From assembly GCF_001742225.1 (NCBI RefSeq), contig NZ_CP017076.1:1017001-1081000 (forward strand): DNA of 64,000 nucleotides. Reading direction: 5' to 3'. The DNA is from Novosphingobium resinovorum (GTDB lineage Bacteria > Pseudomonadota > Alphaproteobacteria > Sphingomonadales > Sphingomonadaceae). Below, piece by piece: positions 7,775 to 16,589 of the stretch; positions within the stretch are counted from its first letter, which is position 1; each line of letters starts with the position of its first letter. The notes beneath the pieces were generated by a model that had not been told where the DNA came from, made no database searches, and was given only the letters and a program-made list of their open reading frames with translations. The position numbers were made by a program, and so were the translations under genes.

Positions 7775-8671
7775 ATGACACTCCTGCGCTGCGCCACCCA
7801 TACCGTCAGCAACGTCGCCGAAGTGGCGGAGCGCTATGCACGCTGGCTCGACTACGCGGTGGTCGAGCAGGGCGTCGTCAGCGAAGACCTCGCCGCGCTG
7901 TGGCAGGCACCTTCCAGCGCGGGCAAAGCCTACGTGCTGATGCGCCCGGCTTCGGGTTCGGACGTGTTCCTGCGCTTCGTCGAAGGCGACGCGGTGCCGG
8001 ACTATGCGCCGATCCGCACTTACGGCTGGGCCGCGATCGAGATCTGCGTCACCGACGTCGAGGCCGTCAACGAGCGCATGCTGGCCTCGCCCGACTTCGA
8101 GGTGATCGGCCCGCCCAGGCCGCTCGACGGCTTCCCCACGGTCAAGCCGATGCAGGTGCGCGGACCGGACCTCGAGACGGTCTACCTTACCGAAATCCGC
8201 GTCAATGGTGCGGAACACGGGTTGCCGACGCCGCGCTCGCTGGTCGATCGGCCGTTCATCCTCGTGCTTGCCTGCTCGGACCTGCAGGCCTCGATCGACT
8301 GGGTACGCGACGTGCTGGGCTTCGACATGATTGATCCCGTCTCGATCCACTATTCGATGATCTCGCTCGCCTTCGACCTGCCGGAAGGCGAGAAGGTGGC
8401 GCTGGTCACCGCGAAGTACGAGGGCGAGACGTTCCTCGAACTCGACCAGTATCCGCAGGCCGCGACGCCGCGTCCGCAAGTGGAAGGCGCGCTGCCGCCG
8501 GGCGTATCGATCTGCACCATCAACGTGCCCGACTTCGCCCGTCTCGAAGGCCACTGGGCCGTGCGTCCCGAGGTCCGCGAAGGGGCGCTCTACAACGGCG
8601 CGAAAGTCGGCCTGCTGCGCATGCCCGACGGCGCGTTGCTGGAGGTGATCGAAGGCGGCCGCGTCCTCTGA
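7775..8671 (+). CDS. Two-domain VOC (glyoxalase/extradiol-fold) protein
   Basis: 298 residues; ATG 7775 has GAGG 6 bases upstream. Two tandem vicinal-oxygen-chelate modules are visible: residues about 5-125, starting LLRCATHTVSNVAEVAERYA and ending near TVYLTEIR, and residues about 155-295, starting FILVLACSDLQASIDWVRDV. Such duplicated proteins include metal-dependent lyases, isomerases and dioxygenases, but the usual metal ligands cannot be assigned with confidence here, so the reaction is unknown. It is the first of four co-directional genes (VOC, alpha/beta fold, membrane protein, DUF) behind operator B. Confidence 0.82.
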   Translation: MTLLRCATHTVSNVAEVAERYARWLDYAVVEQGVVSEDLAALWQAPSSAGKAYVLMRPASGSDVFLRFVEGDAVPDYAPIRTYGWAAIEICVTDVEAVNERMLASPDFEVIGPPRPLDGFPTVKPMQVRGPDLETVYLTEIRVNGAEHGLPTPRSLVDRPFILVLACSDLQASIDWVRDVLGFDMIDPVSIHYSMISLAFDLPEGEKVALVTAKYEGETFLELDQYPQAATPRPQVEGALPPGVSICTINVPDFARLEGHWAVRPEVREGALYNGAKVGLLRMPDGALLEVIEGGRVL

Positions 8672-8695
8672 CGCCCAAATCCTGAGGGGAATGCC

Positions 8696-9535
8696 ATGAC
8701 GATCGTGAAGCGCGGGTTCGCCGATGTTGCGCACGGCCAGATCCACTACCGCCATGCGGGCGCAAGCGAAGACCTGCCGCTCGTCATGCTCCACGCCTCG
8801 CCGGGCAGCTCGCGCCAGCTGGTGCGGCTGATCGAGGACCTCGGCGTCAAGCGCCACGTCATCGCACCCGATACGCCCGGCAATGGCGACAGCCCCGCCC
8901 TGGCCCGCGAGGAAACCACCGTGGTCCGGCTGGCCGAGGCTATGCTCGGCTTCCTCGACGCGATGGGGCTGGAGCGGGTGGACCTTTACGGTTCGCATAC
9001 CGGCGCCTGCATCGCGGCCGAACTGGCGATCCTCGCACCCGACCGTGTACGCGGCGTAGTGCTCGACGGGGTCAGCACCTTCACGGCCGAGGAACTGGAA
9101 GACATCCTCGCCAACTACGCCTTCCCGTTCGAGCCGGACATCAACGGCGCCTATCTGGTCAACCTGTTCCAGTTCTGCCGCGACCAGTACATGTTCTTCC
9201 CGTGGTACAACCGCACCCGTGCCGGTCGCCGCGACAACGGCATGGGTGCGCCCGGCGACCTCCACGCCTGGGCGACCGAGGTGATGAAGGCGCACGATAC
9301 CTACCACTTCAACTACCGCGCCGCATTCCGCTGGAACGGCTTCGACCGCCTGCCCCTGCTGACGCGCCCGGCGCTGTTGCTGGCGGGTGAGAACGACCCG
9401 CTGATCGACCAGACCCGCGACTTGTCCGCCGTGGTGCCCACCGGCAGCTATGTCGAACTGGCGCGCTTCGACGATCCCGCCTTCGCCTCCGGTCGCCTCA
9501 GCGCGATGCAGGCCTTCTTCGCATCCGCCCAATAA
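8696..9535 (+). CDS. Alpha/beta-hydrolase-fold protein with His at the nucleophile elbow
   Basis: 279 residues, start ATG 8696 preceded by GAGGGGA. The fold is clear: oxyanion-loop segment MLHASPGSSRQ, PDTPGNGDSP, the elbow VDLYGSHTGA (residues about 95-104), and the late acid segment AGENDPLID. Where G-x-Ser-x-G is expected, the protein reads G-S-H-T-G, putting His101 in the nucleophile position. No C-terminal catalytic His is evident. It therefore is probably not an ordinary esterase; a lyase, decarboxylase-like or cofactor-independent oxygenase role is possible. Two other proteins in the window share the change. It follows the VOC gene by 24 bases. Confidence 0.85.
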   Translation: MTIVKRGFADVAHGQIHYRHAGASEDLPLVMLHASPGSSRQLVRLIEDLGVKRHVIAPDTPGNGDSPALAREETTVVRLAEAMLGFLDAMGLERVDLYGSHTGACIAAELAILAPDRVRGVVLDGVSTFTAEELEDILANYAFPFEPDINGAYLVNLFQFCRDQYMFFPWYNRTRAGRRDNGMGAPGDLHAWATEVMKAHDTYHFNYRAAFRWNGFDRLPLLTRPALLLAGENDPLIDQTRDLSAVVPTGSYVELARFDDPAFASGRLSAMQAFFASAQ

Positions 9536-9551
9536 GAGAGAGAACAACACC

Positions 9552-10211
9552 GTGATCGGCGCATCGCTTCTTGTCCTGCTGCACGTCCTCATTCCGGTCT
9601 ACTGGCTCGGGGGTGACCTTGGCGCCTTCTACGGTTCGACTTTCATGGTCGATCCCAAGCGCTCCGTAGCCGAGCGGATGATGGCGCTCAAAATCCTCAA
9701 CAACATCGACATGGCGCCGCGCACCGCGCTGATCATGGCCTTCCCCACCGGCTTCACGCTGGTCTGGCAGCGCGGCTGGGTGGAGATCGCCGACGCATGG
9801 GTGATCGCGGCCTGGGTCGTGGGCCTCGCCTGGCTGGCGCTGGCGTGGATCGTCCATCTCAAGCACGGCCCGGCCGGTGCGACGTACAAGAAGCTCGATC
9901 TTGCGATCCGTTACGTCGTCGTCTTCGCGCTCTGGGCCGCGGCGATGCTGGCGCTTTCCAAGGAGATCGAGTTGCCGCTGTTCATCGCGCTCAAGTGCCT
10001 CGTGCTCGGCTCCTGCGTCGCGCTCGGGCTGCTGGTGCGTCGCCAACTGGTGCCGCTGTTTGGAGCCATCGTGCAGATGCGTGACCACGGCCCGACGCCC
10101 GAAAGCGACCGCGTGATCGCGCAAGTCAACGGCCGCGCGCGGATCAGCGTCATCACCATCTGGGTGCTGGTCCTGACCGCCAGCTTCCTCGGCATCGCAA
10201 CGCCCGTCTAA
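9552..10211 (+). CDS. Integral membrane protein of unknown function (CopD/DUF2269-like)
   Basis: 219 residues from GTG 9552, 16 bases after the preceding stop, with a purine-rich AGAGAG stretch upstream. About five to six hydrophobic helices: residues 1-25 (VLLHVLIPVYWLGGDLGAFY), a helix after the MAPRTALIM loop, WVIAAWVVGLAWLALAW, YVVVFALWAAAMLAL, and a C-terminal VITIWVLVLTASFLGI. The first loop (GGDLGAFYGS) and the second helix resemble small membrane proteins of the CopD/DUF2269 kind. This is a resemblance only. Its place in a catabolic operon suggests a membrane partner or transport accessory; function not known. Confidence 0.75.
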   Translation: MIGASLLVLLHVLIPVYWLGGDLGAFYGSTFMVDPKRSVAERMMALKILNNIDMAPRTALIMAFPTGFTLVWQRGWVEIADAWVIAAWVVGLAWLALAWIVHLKHGPAGATYKKLDLAIRYVVVFALWAAAMLALSKEIELPLFIALKCLVLGSCVALGLLVRRQLVPLFGAIVQMRDHGPTPESDRVIAQVNGRARISVITIWVLVLTASFLGIATPV

Positions 10212-10236
10212 AGGCCCCCTTCAAGGAGAGAGACTC

Positions 10237-10965
10237 ATGCAGCAGCACCGGAGAATCACCGGCAAGATCCTCTACACCTCGCGCAAACCCGGCCGCGAAG
10301 GTCAGGAGCGCGGGCGCGAGGACTTCGTGTTCACCGTCCATAGCGATGGCAAGCGCTCCATGCGCGCGATCTGCGAGATCGACGAGCCGGCACCCACCGT
10401 GCTTCGCGACATCACGTATTCTCTCGACGAAAACGACATGCCGATGGACTGCTTCGTGCGCCTGACCATCGGCGACGCGTTCATGGGCTCGGGCCTGTTC
10501 ATGATCCGCGACGGCTATGTCGAGTGCGAGAGCTACGGCCCCTCGATCGGCCGCCTGTCGCAGAAGGTGAAGATCGAAGGCGCGTTCGACGGCTTCGGCA
10601 CTCACCCGATCGCGGGCGATGCCTACATCACCAAGAAGATGGACCGCTCGCGCGGGCCGCACACCCGTTCGTTCCGTACATTCCTGCCCTCACCCGACCA
10701 CCGCGGCGCGACGCCGCCGATGGTCTCGGAGGTCAATATCCACCTCGCTTACGTGGGCGAGGAGACGGTGACGGTGAAGGCGGGCACCTTCGACTGCTTC
10801 CACTACAAGTTCACCGATCCGGACGGCGGCATGGCCACGACCAACGGCGGCCACCCCGACTACGACGTGTGGGTGACGGCGGACGACGATGCGGTCTTCG
10901 TGCAGGGTGGCGTCGGCGGCTACATGCAGACCTGGTACGAACTGGTCGAGTTCGAGCGCAGCTGA
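10237..10965 (+). CDS. Conserved protein of unknown function (paralogue of 60787-61467)
   Basis: 242 residues, start ATG 10237 after AAGGAGAG. No known domain is recognised. It looks like a beta-rich soluble protein: RDITYSLDENDMPMDCFVRL, then a segment GTHPIAGDAY, and a C-terminal module YVGEETVTVKAGTFDCFHYK followed by DVWVTADD and YELVEF. The same order of motifs occurs in the minus-strand protein at 60787-61467 (DYLGMHTILAD, YVGREEITVRAGSFEAEHFK, DFWVTPGDYLP, YEL), so the two are paralogues. Each sits beside an alpha/beta protein with a His elbow, which suggests a common pathway step, but no function can be named. Confidence 0.8.
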   Translation: MQQHRRITGKILYTSRKPGREGQERGREDFVFTVHSDGKRSMRAICEIDEPAPTVLRDITYSLDENDMPMDCFVRLTIGDAFMGSGLFMIRDGYVECESYGPSIGRLSQKVKIEGAFDGFGTHPIAGDAYITKKMDRSRGPHTRSFRTFLPSPDHRGATPPMVSEVNIHLAYVGEETVTVKAGTFDCFHYKFTDPDGGMATTNGGHPDYDVWVTADDDAVFVQGGVGGYMQTWYELVEFERS

Positions 10966-11010
10966 TTGGGTGTGGGGCGCGGCGGCTGATGTCGCCGCGC
11001 CACGCCGCCG

Positions 11011-11084
11011 GGGGCTTCGACAAGCTCAGCCTGAGCGGGGATCAAACCTCTCAACTCCGCTCAGGCTGAGCTTGTCGAAGCCCC
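11011..11084. repeat. Intergenic inverted repeat (28-bp arms)
   Basis: Bases 11011-11038 and 11057-11084 are complementary over 28 bp (core CTTCGACAAGCTCAGCCTGA), with an 18-bp spacer. It lies between converging genes (ends at 10965 + and 11092 -) and may stop transcription from both sides. Confidence 0.88.
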
Positions 11085-11091
11085 ATCGGCC

Positions 11092-11913
11092 TTAATACAC
11101 CGGAGCGTTATCCAGCGGACGCAGCCATTCGGCAGGCGTCCCCTCCGGCGCCACCGGCGCATATGCCGCCCCGATCGGCAGCGGCTTGAGATCGTCCGAC
11201 CACTGGTTCACCACCCGGTTCGAGCCCGGCGAGCGCATGATCTGCAGGAACCCGGTTTCCGAGACATGCGGTCCGTGGACGATATTCGGCGGACGGAAGA
11301 AGTAGGCCCCCTGCCGCATGCGGCCTTCGGGCGCCCACATCTCGCCCTGCAGCATGAAGGCTTCCTCGCAGTGGTGGTGCGTCTCGGTGGGGAGATGGGT
11401 TTCATCGGGCACGCCGTGCGGCAGGCCGGTGAGCAGGAAGGTGCGCCCGCTGTCGTTCGGGCCGAGCCGCAGCACCTTGCGGGCAAGCCGCAGGTGCCCG
11501 AGTTTCGGATCGTAGGTCGAGGTATCCCAAGGCATCCGCGCGGTATCGATGGCGATGGCATCGGCGCATTCTGCATGGGCGTTCGGATCATCGAGTGCGT
11601 GCCTGAAGACCAGAAGCGTCGCGCCGTCCTGCGACGAAACAGCACCGAGGCCGTTGCCTTGCGGGATGAAGCCGTAGGCATGTCGCGCGCAGGGCAGTTC
11701 GTCCACCGTCACGGAGCCGTCCAGCACGAAGTACTCGAAGGCAGGCTCCCCGGCCGTGCGTGGCCCCGACACGAAACCGGGCGGCAGCCGCACGATCAGC
11801 GTGGCGTCGGTGCTCAGCGGATCGTAGCTGAGCAGCTTTTCCAGAACGCCGTCCGGCCGTTCGCGCCAGTCGACGTTCTGGGTCTGGATGAACTCGATGT
11901 GCGGCCGGGCCAT
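11092..11913 (-). CDS. Two-domain cupin protein
   Basis: 273 residues from ATG 11913. Two small beta-barrel halves: the first around FVSGPRTAGEPAFEYFVLDGSV and the second around THLPTETHHHCEEAFMLQGE, where three consecutive His and a Glu form a likely metal site (about residues 178-190), followed by GAYFFRPPNIVHGPH. Bicupins of this type are metal-dependent dioxygenases, isomerases or binding proteins. It is the last gene of a minus-strand operon (alpha/beta fusion, MFS, FAD oxidase, cupin), 7 bases after the FAD oxidase. The reaction is unknown. Confidence 0.84.
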   Translation of the reverse strand: MARPHIEFIQTQNVDWRERPDGVLEKLLSYDPLSTDATLIVRLPPGFVSGPRTAGEPAFEYFVLDGSVTVDELPCARHAYGFIPQGNGLGAVSSQDGATLLVFRHALDDPNAHAECADAIAIDTARMPWDTSTYDPKLGHLRLARKVLRLGPNDSGRTFLLTGLPHGVPDETHLPTETHHHCEEAFMLQGEMWAPEGRMRQGAYFFRPPNIVHGPHVSETGFLQIMRSPGSNRVVNQWSDDLKPLPIGAAYAPVAPEGTPAEWLRPLDNAPVY

Positions 11914-11920
11914 CGTTGCT

Positions 11921-13513
11921 TCACCCCAGTTCCAGCGCGCCGGGGTTCATGCGCATGTCCGGGTCGAGCGTGCGTTTCACCCCTTCCAGCAACGCCCGCG
12001 ATTCCGGCCGCAGGATCGAGGCATAAGGATATGTCCGCCCGATCTGGTTCGAGGCTGCACCATGGCGCGCGAACACCGCGACGATCTCCTGCCGCAGCCG
12101 CATGACCAGCGCCCGCGCCGCTTCGTTGGCAGGAGGGCGGGGCAGATCGCGCAGGGCCTTGGCGCTCAGGGTCGCCTCGTGCATCGGCAGCCATTCGTCG
12201 TGCCAGTTGAATACCGGCTCGTAGCTGAAGGCATGGTTGCCCATGATCGTGATCAGGCGTGAGACGACCACGCCGCTCTCGCGCAGCGCATCGGCATTAT
12301 CTGCCAGCAACTGCTCCAGATCGTCCACCAGAGCCTTGGCCTGGCTGTGCGGCACCTTGCCGTTGAGCGCGACCCAGCGGTCTCCCGTCGCCCCCAGCAC
12401 CGCGTCGAGGGGCGAGAACATCTCCGCCCGCCCGGCCTTGGGGATGGAGTTGGGCAGTTCCCTGCCGCCCAGCTTCGCCGCGATCTGGCGAGCGGCGCCC
12501 ATATCCTCGTCCACGCTCGCGCGGCTGCGACCGGCAAGGACGAGGTGCAGCGAGAAGCAGCCCTCCTCGATGAAGTCGCGCCCTGCCAGCGCCAGCTTGG
12601 CGCCCGCTTTGAGGCCGCGCAGCAGGCCCTGTTCCTGCGCCACGACCTTGCCCAGCGTCTTTACGTCGCGGATCAGGTCGGACGGGGCGGCGAGTGCTTG
12701 CCGCGTCTTGTCCGGGTCCATGACATAGGCGTCCTCGGCCAGTTCAGCGCGCCCGATCTCGCAGATCGCGGCGATGGCGGCGTCACGGTCGGGGAAGCCG
12801 AACGAGAGGAAGTCGGTGTGCGCGGGCTTGCGGATCATGCGCAGGCTGGCCTTGCACTTGATGCCCAGCGCGCCCGCGTCGTGGATGAACAGCCCCGTGG
12901 TGTCCGGGCCGAAACTGCGCAGGAAGGGCTTGGGCGCATTCGCCACTGCCTTCTGCCCGGTGTGGACGACCGCGCCGTCCGCTGTGACGACCTCCAGCCC
13001 GAGCACGATGTCCGCCGAAGTGCCATAGCGCGCGGTGCCGAGGAACAGCGCGCCGTTGGAGAGCCCACCGCCCACTGTCGCGCCCCGGCCGGAGAACGTG
13101 CCGAAGAACGGCAGGCGCAGGCCCTTCTCCTGCAGCGCTTCATAAAGCTGAAGCCATGTCACGCCCGGCTCGACGGTGACGACCATGTCTTTTTCGTCGA
13201 TGGAGAGGATGCGGTTCATCCGCCGCAGGTCCACCGCGACCCAGTCGGCCCCGCTGCCGACGTAGCCGCCGACATAAGTAAGGCCGCCGCCGCGCGGCAT
13301 CAGCGGCATTCCGGTGGGTGCGATGCGGCGCACGGCCTCGACCAGCTGCGCCTGATTCTCCGGCCGGATCACCAGACGGCAACGCCCGGCGCGGCCGAGC
13401 AGGTCGGAGGAGTGCAGCTCGATCGATGCCTCGTCGCTCAGCAGACCCTCGGGGCCGAGGATCGCGGAAAGGTCGCGCTCCAGCGCGTCGTCGATCGTGT
13501 TTGCGAAAGCCAT
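11921..13513 (-). CDS. FAD-linked oxidase, VAO/GlcD superfamily (copy 1)
   Basis: 530 residues. ATG 13513 is preceded by AGAGGGA at good spacing, so it is preferred over an in-frame codon at 13528. PCMH-type FAD domain: LVIRPENQAQLVEAVRRIA, PRGGGLTYVGGY, VTVEPGVTWLQLYEAL, GRGATVGGGLSNGA and a C-terminal DPDMRMNPGALEL. Length and order match flavoprotein oxidases and dehydrogenases such as 4-cresol dehydrogenase and vanillyl-alcohol oxidase. Against its two paralogues here (28168 and 58019), the conserved WxPxHG segment reads WVALNG, losing Pro and His, so its substrate or chemistry may differ. Operon with an MFS transporter and a cupin. Confidence 0.88.
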   Translation of the reverse strand: MAFANTIDDALERDLSAILGPEGLLSDEASIELHSSDLLGRAGRCRLVIRPENQAQLVEAVRRIAPTGMPLMPRGGGLTYVGGYVGSGADWVAVDLRRMNRILSIDEKDMVVTVEPGVTWLQLYEALQEKGLRLPFFGTFSGRGATVGGGLSNGALFLGTARYGTSADIVLGLEVVTADGAVVHTGQKAVANAPKPFLRSFGPDTTGLFIHDAGALGIKCKASLRMIRKPAHTDFLSFGFPDRDAAIAAICEIGRAELAEDAYVMDPDKTRQALAAPSDLIRDVKTLGKVVAQEQGLLRGLKAGAKLALAGRDFIEEGCFSLHLVLAGRSRASVDEDMGAARQIAAKLGGRELPNSIPKAGRAEMFSPLDAVLGATGDRWVALNGKVPHSQAKALVDDLEQLLADNADALRESGVVVSRLITIMGNHAFSYEPVFNWHDEWLPMHEATLSAKALRDLPRPPANEAARALVMRLRQEIVAVFARHGAASNQIGRTYPYASILRPESRALLEGVKRTLDPDMRMNPGALELG

Positions 13514-13514
13514 A

Positions 13515-14843
13515 CTATTCCCTCTCATTCGCGATCACGGCCTCGCGGAACGCGCCGCGTCCCACGGCCAGCGTGAGCGCGGCGGCCGTGCCGCAGCCGA
13601 AGAAGACGATGCCCAGCGCCCAGGCTATGCCGCCCGGGCCGGTAAAGACGGTGTCGGACAGGAACCCGACGATGAAGTTGCCCGCCGTCAGCGCGATCAG
13701 GCCCGAGCAGATCGTGTGGATCGCCATGACCTGCCCGCGCAGCCGGTTGGGCGTCATCGCGGAGATGCCCGAATAGACGCCCGAGATGTTCCAGTTCAGG
13801 AACAGCGCATTGAGCGCGTAGAACACCAGCGCCATCCAGCCTGACGGCACGAGGCAGGCGGCGGTGCCGAACAGCACCATCGAGGCCGCGCAGCCCATCG
13901 CCGCCAGTACCGGCGCGTCGCGGTGGCCGCGCTTCAGCAGCCACGCGATCACCCAGCCGCTGTTCACGGCTGCAAAGGCGCTTACCGGAAAGCCCACGGC
14001 GCCCAGTGCATAGCCGGTATGCGCCGCGTCCCAGCCGTGCGCGCGGATGAACAGTGCGGGGAACCACCCGACGATGGCATAGACGCAGACAAGGTTCATG
14101 ACCGTGCCGATCAGGAAGCAGCCGTAGGCTACCGGGCGCTGCGCAAACAGGCTCAGGATCGGCCGCAGGCTGATGCTGGTGACTTGCGTATCGAGGCCCT
14201 TGCGCGAAGGTTCGCGCACGCTCGCCAGGATGATGAGGGCGAGGACGAGACCGGGCAGTCCACAAAGGATGAAGACGATCTGCCAGGGCATATGTGACCC
14301 GAACAGCGAAGGCAGCCCCGCGATGAGCGCGTCGGCCCAGCGGATGAACAACCCGCTCAGCGCCATCGCCGCTGCCGTCCCGATCGAGCTGCCCACCACG
14401 AACACGCCGTAAGCGCGCGGGCGCTCGGTCGGCGCGAAGTAGTCGGCGATGAGCGAGGTCGCGACCGGCACCAGCGCCGCCTCTCCCACGCCCACCATCA
14501 TGCGGGCAAGGAACAGTTGCTCGAAGTTGGAGGCGAAGGAGCAGCAGATCGTCGCGAGGCTCCACACCGCGAGGCCCCCGACCAGCACCGGCACGCGGCG
14601 TGAACGGTCGCAGAGCATGCCCAGCGGCAGACCGAGCAGGCTGTAGACCATGCTGAAGGCCATGCCCTGCAGCAGACCGAACTGCGTGTCGCTGAGGTGG
14701 AGGCTGCGCTCCAGCGGCTCTATCAGCAGGGCGATGGAGACGCGGTCGAGGATCGCCAGCGCATAGGCCAGCGTCAGCAGTGCGATCACGTACCAGGCGT
14801 ATCTTCGTGCCGGCCAGACGTCCTGCGGCGCGCCGGGCGTCAC
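13515..14843 (-). CDS. MFS transporter (spinster/organic-acid type)
   Basis: 442 residues from GTG 14843, chosen because it overlaps the upstream stop as GTGA and begins just before the first helix (YAWYVIALLTLAYALAILDR). Twelve hydrophobic segments can be followed, with family loop motifs LGMLCDRSRRVPVL between helices 2 and 3 and an LARMMVGVGEAALVP helix. Likely an inner-membrane secondary transporter for a catabolic substrate or product. It ends one base before the FAD oxidase start and follows a double alpha/beta protein in the same operon. Confidence 0.88.
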   Translation of the reverse strand: MTPGAPQDVWPARRYAWYVIALLTLAYALAILDRVSIALLIEPLERSLHLSDTQFGLLQGMAFSMVYSLLGLPLGMLCDRSRRVPVLVGGLAVWSLATICCSFASNFEQLFLARMMVGVGEAALVPVATSLIADYFAPTERPRAYGVFVVGSSIGTAAAMALSGLFIRWADALIAGLPSLFGSHMPWQIVFILCGLPGLVLALIILASVREPSRKGLDTQVTSISLRPILSLFAQRPVAYGCFLIGTVMNLVCVYAIVGWFPALFIRAHGWDAAHTGYALGAVGFPVSAFAAVNSGWVIAWLLKRGHRDAPVLAAMGCAASMVLFGTAACLVPSGWMALVFYALNALFLNWNISGVYSGISAMTPNRLRGQVMAIHTICSGLIALTAGNFIVGFLSDTVFTGPGGIAWALGIVFFGCGTAAALTLAVGRGAFREAVIANERE

Positions 14844-16504
14844 GCCGCGCTCTCCGTTTCGGCGATCGCCGAGGTGAGGAACTGGGCGACCACTACGGCG
14901 GCTTCGGTGATGGTATCGGGGCGGTCGGTCGTCGCATGGCCGAGGCGCGGTGCGGCGGCGTAGAACGGGTCGTGCTCGCGCGTGAACACCAGCATCGGGC
15001 ATCGGGTGACGGGCGGGGTGTCGGCAATCGACAGCGCGGCGTTCATGGCGTCGCCGTAGTGCGCGGGCTGCTTGATCACGCCCAGCAACGCGCGATGCAG
15101 CGCCTCGCCGTCGAGCGTGGGCTCGGTCTTGCGTTGCGCTGCGATCGTGCCTGAATGCCAGGGCCACTGCACTTGCCCGTCGCGCAGCATGTGCCAGGCG
15201 CGGTGGAGGTGTCCTCCGGCCATGTCGAAGGCCAGCGGCGGGCACAGGGCTGCGGGATCGGCGGGCCTTTCGGGCGCACCGTCGAGGATCAGCTGCCCGA
15301 CCATGTCCGGCCGCGCCTCGGCAAAGGCGAGCGCGAGGTAGGAGGCGGGGCCGACCGCCAGCACGTCCACCTTGCCGCCGAGTTGGGCGGCAAGCGTCGT
15401 CAGCGTCGCGAGGTAGCCGGCGGCCGAGGGATCATCCAGCGCCTCAGATTCGCCGAAACCGGGCAGGTCGGGGACTACGGTATCGTGCGTGGCGCAAAGC
15501 GCGTCCTGCCACTGCATCGCGGACAGCGTGGAGGATGCTTCAAGGATGAGCACAGGACGGCCACCCTCCGGTCCACGGTGCCGGACATGAATCTGCCCCT
15601 CTTCGTACGCGACATAGCCGGTGGAGGAAGGCGCGGTGACAGGCACATCCGATGCCGACGCATCGGTAAGGCGGGCCAGCAGCCATTCTCCCCATGCCGT
15701 CCGGTCGCTTTCGAGGCGTTCGATGCTGAGGGCCGGGTTCTCCGCCACCGGAATGCGGTCGAGGTAGCCGTAGAGCACGTCGTCGCGGCGCGCGGCAACC
15801 AAGGTCGGCACCGTGATCGCCCGGAGGGCCGGGCCGCAGTCGTAGCGCATCGCGGCGGCATAGGCGCCGAAGTAATTCGGCCCCGCGCTGAACAGGTCGA
15901 TGGTGTATTGCTCGATCCATTCGGGCGAGGGCGTTTCCATCGCCATGCGGCTGGCGGCGGTCGTGGCGAACCACGGGAACCAGCGTAGCATGTCGCGCGT
16001 GCGGGTCCACTCCGCGGCGATGTAGGCGCCATGCGCGTCGATGGTGAAGGGGCGCATGTAGGCATCGACGAAGGCAGCCGGGGCCAGCGTTTCCGGGAAC
16101 GACAGTCCGTCGAGGATCAATGCGGGCGGACGCCCCGAAGAGGCCGCATATTCCAGCGCGATCTTGGCGCTGGTATGGGTCGCGTAGATCGGCGCATCGG
16201 CAAGGCCAAGGACCTTCAGCGCATCGCCCAGCGCCGCCGCGAAATCGTCGATCGTGGGGGTTTCGACGCCGAGCGGGTCGGAATTGCCATAGCCCGGCGT
16301 GTCGAGCGCGAAGACTCGGAAATGCGGCGCCAGCAGCCGCATCGTACCCAGATGCAGGCGCGAGGATCGCGGCGAATCGTGCAGCAGGACGACAGGCTTG
16401 CCTTGCCCCGCCTCGCGCAGATGAACGCGCCGTCCCCGGACGTCGACGTAGCGCCGGGCGATCCTCAAGGATGGGGCGGCGGCGATAGGTTGCCGGGAGG
16501 ACAT
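14840..16504 (-). CDS. Tandem alpha/beta-hydrolase-fold fusion protein
   Basis: 554 residues, twice the usual length. Domain 1 (about 15-275): VVLLHDSPRSSRLHLG, LDTPGYGNSDP, and an elbow APIYATHTSAKIALEY in which His110 takes the nucleophile place. Domain 2 (about 290-550): QIHVRHRGPEGGRPVLILEA, PDLPGFGESE, and an elbow VDVLAVGPASYLALAF with Gly at the nucleophile position, so it appears catalytically dead. Domain 1 is the closest relative in this window of the proteins at 8696 and 62159. One active and one structural domain within a single chain is plausible. It starts a minus-strand operon, divergent from an MFS gene across operator C. No frameshift is needed, so the fusion is real. Confidence 0.85.
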   Translation of the reverse strand: MSSRQPIAAAPSLRIARRYVDVRGRRVHLREAGQGKPVVLLHDSPRSSRLHLGTMRLLAPHFRVFALDTPGYGNSDPLGVETPTIDDFAAALGDALKVLGLADAPIYATHTSAKIALEYAASSGRPPALILDGLSFPETLAPAAFVDAYMRPFTIDAHGAYIAAEWTRTRDMLRWFPWFATTAASRMAMETPSPEWIEQYTIDLFSAGPNYFGAYAAAMRYDCGPALRAITVPTLVAARRDDVLYGYLDRIPVAENPALSIERLESDRTAWGEWLLARLTDASASDVPVTAPSSTGYVAYEEGQIHVRHRGPEGGRPVLILEASSTLSAMQWQDALCATHDTVVPDLPGFGESEALDDPSAAGYLATLTTLAAQLGGKVDVLAVGPASYLALAFAEARPDMVGQLILDGAPERPADPAALCPPLAFDMAGGHLHRAWHMLRDGQVQWPWHSGTIAAQRKTEPTLDGEALHRALLGVIKQPAHYGDAMNAALSIADTPPVTRCPMLVFTREHDPFYAAAPRLGHATTDRPDTITEAAVVVAQFLTSAIAETESAA

Positions 16505-16522
16505 GACGCTGCGACCCTCATT

Positions 16523-16542
16523 TTGATATAGACATATATCTA
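16523..16542. promoter_or_regulatory. Candidate operator C of the TTGnTATA palindrome family
   Basis: TTGATATA-GACA-TATATCTA, 13 of 14 consensus positions. It lies between the divergent alpha/beta fusion gene (starts 16504) and MFS gene (starts about 16590), so it could control both. Confidence 0.72.
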
Positions 16543-16589
16543 TTCGTGATCGATAAAAATCGGGTTGTCCAGCCCGGAGATCGAACCGA

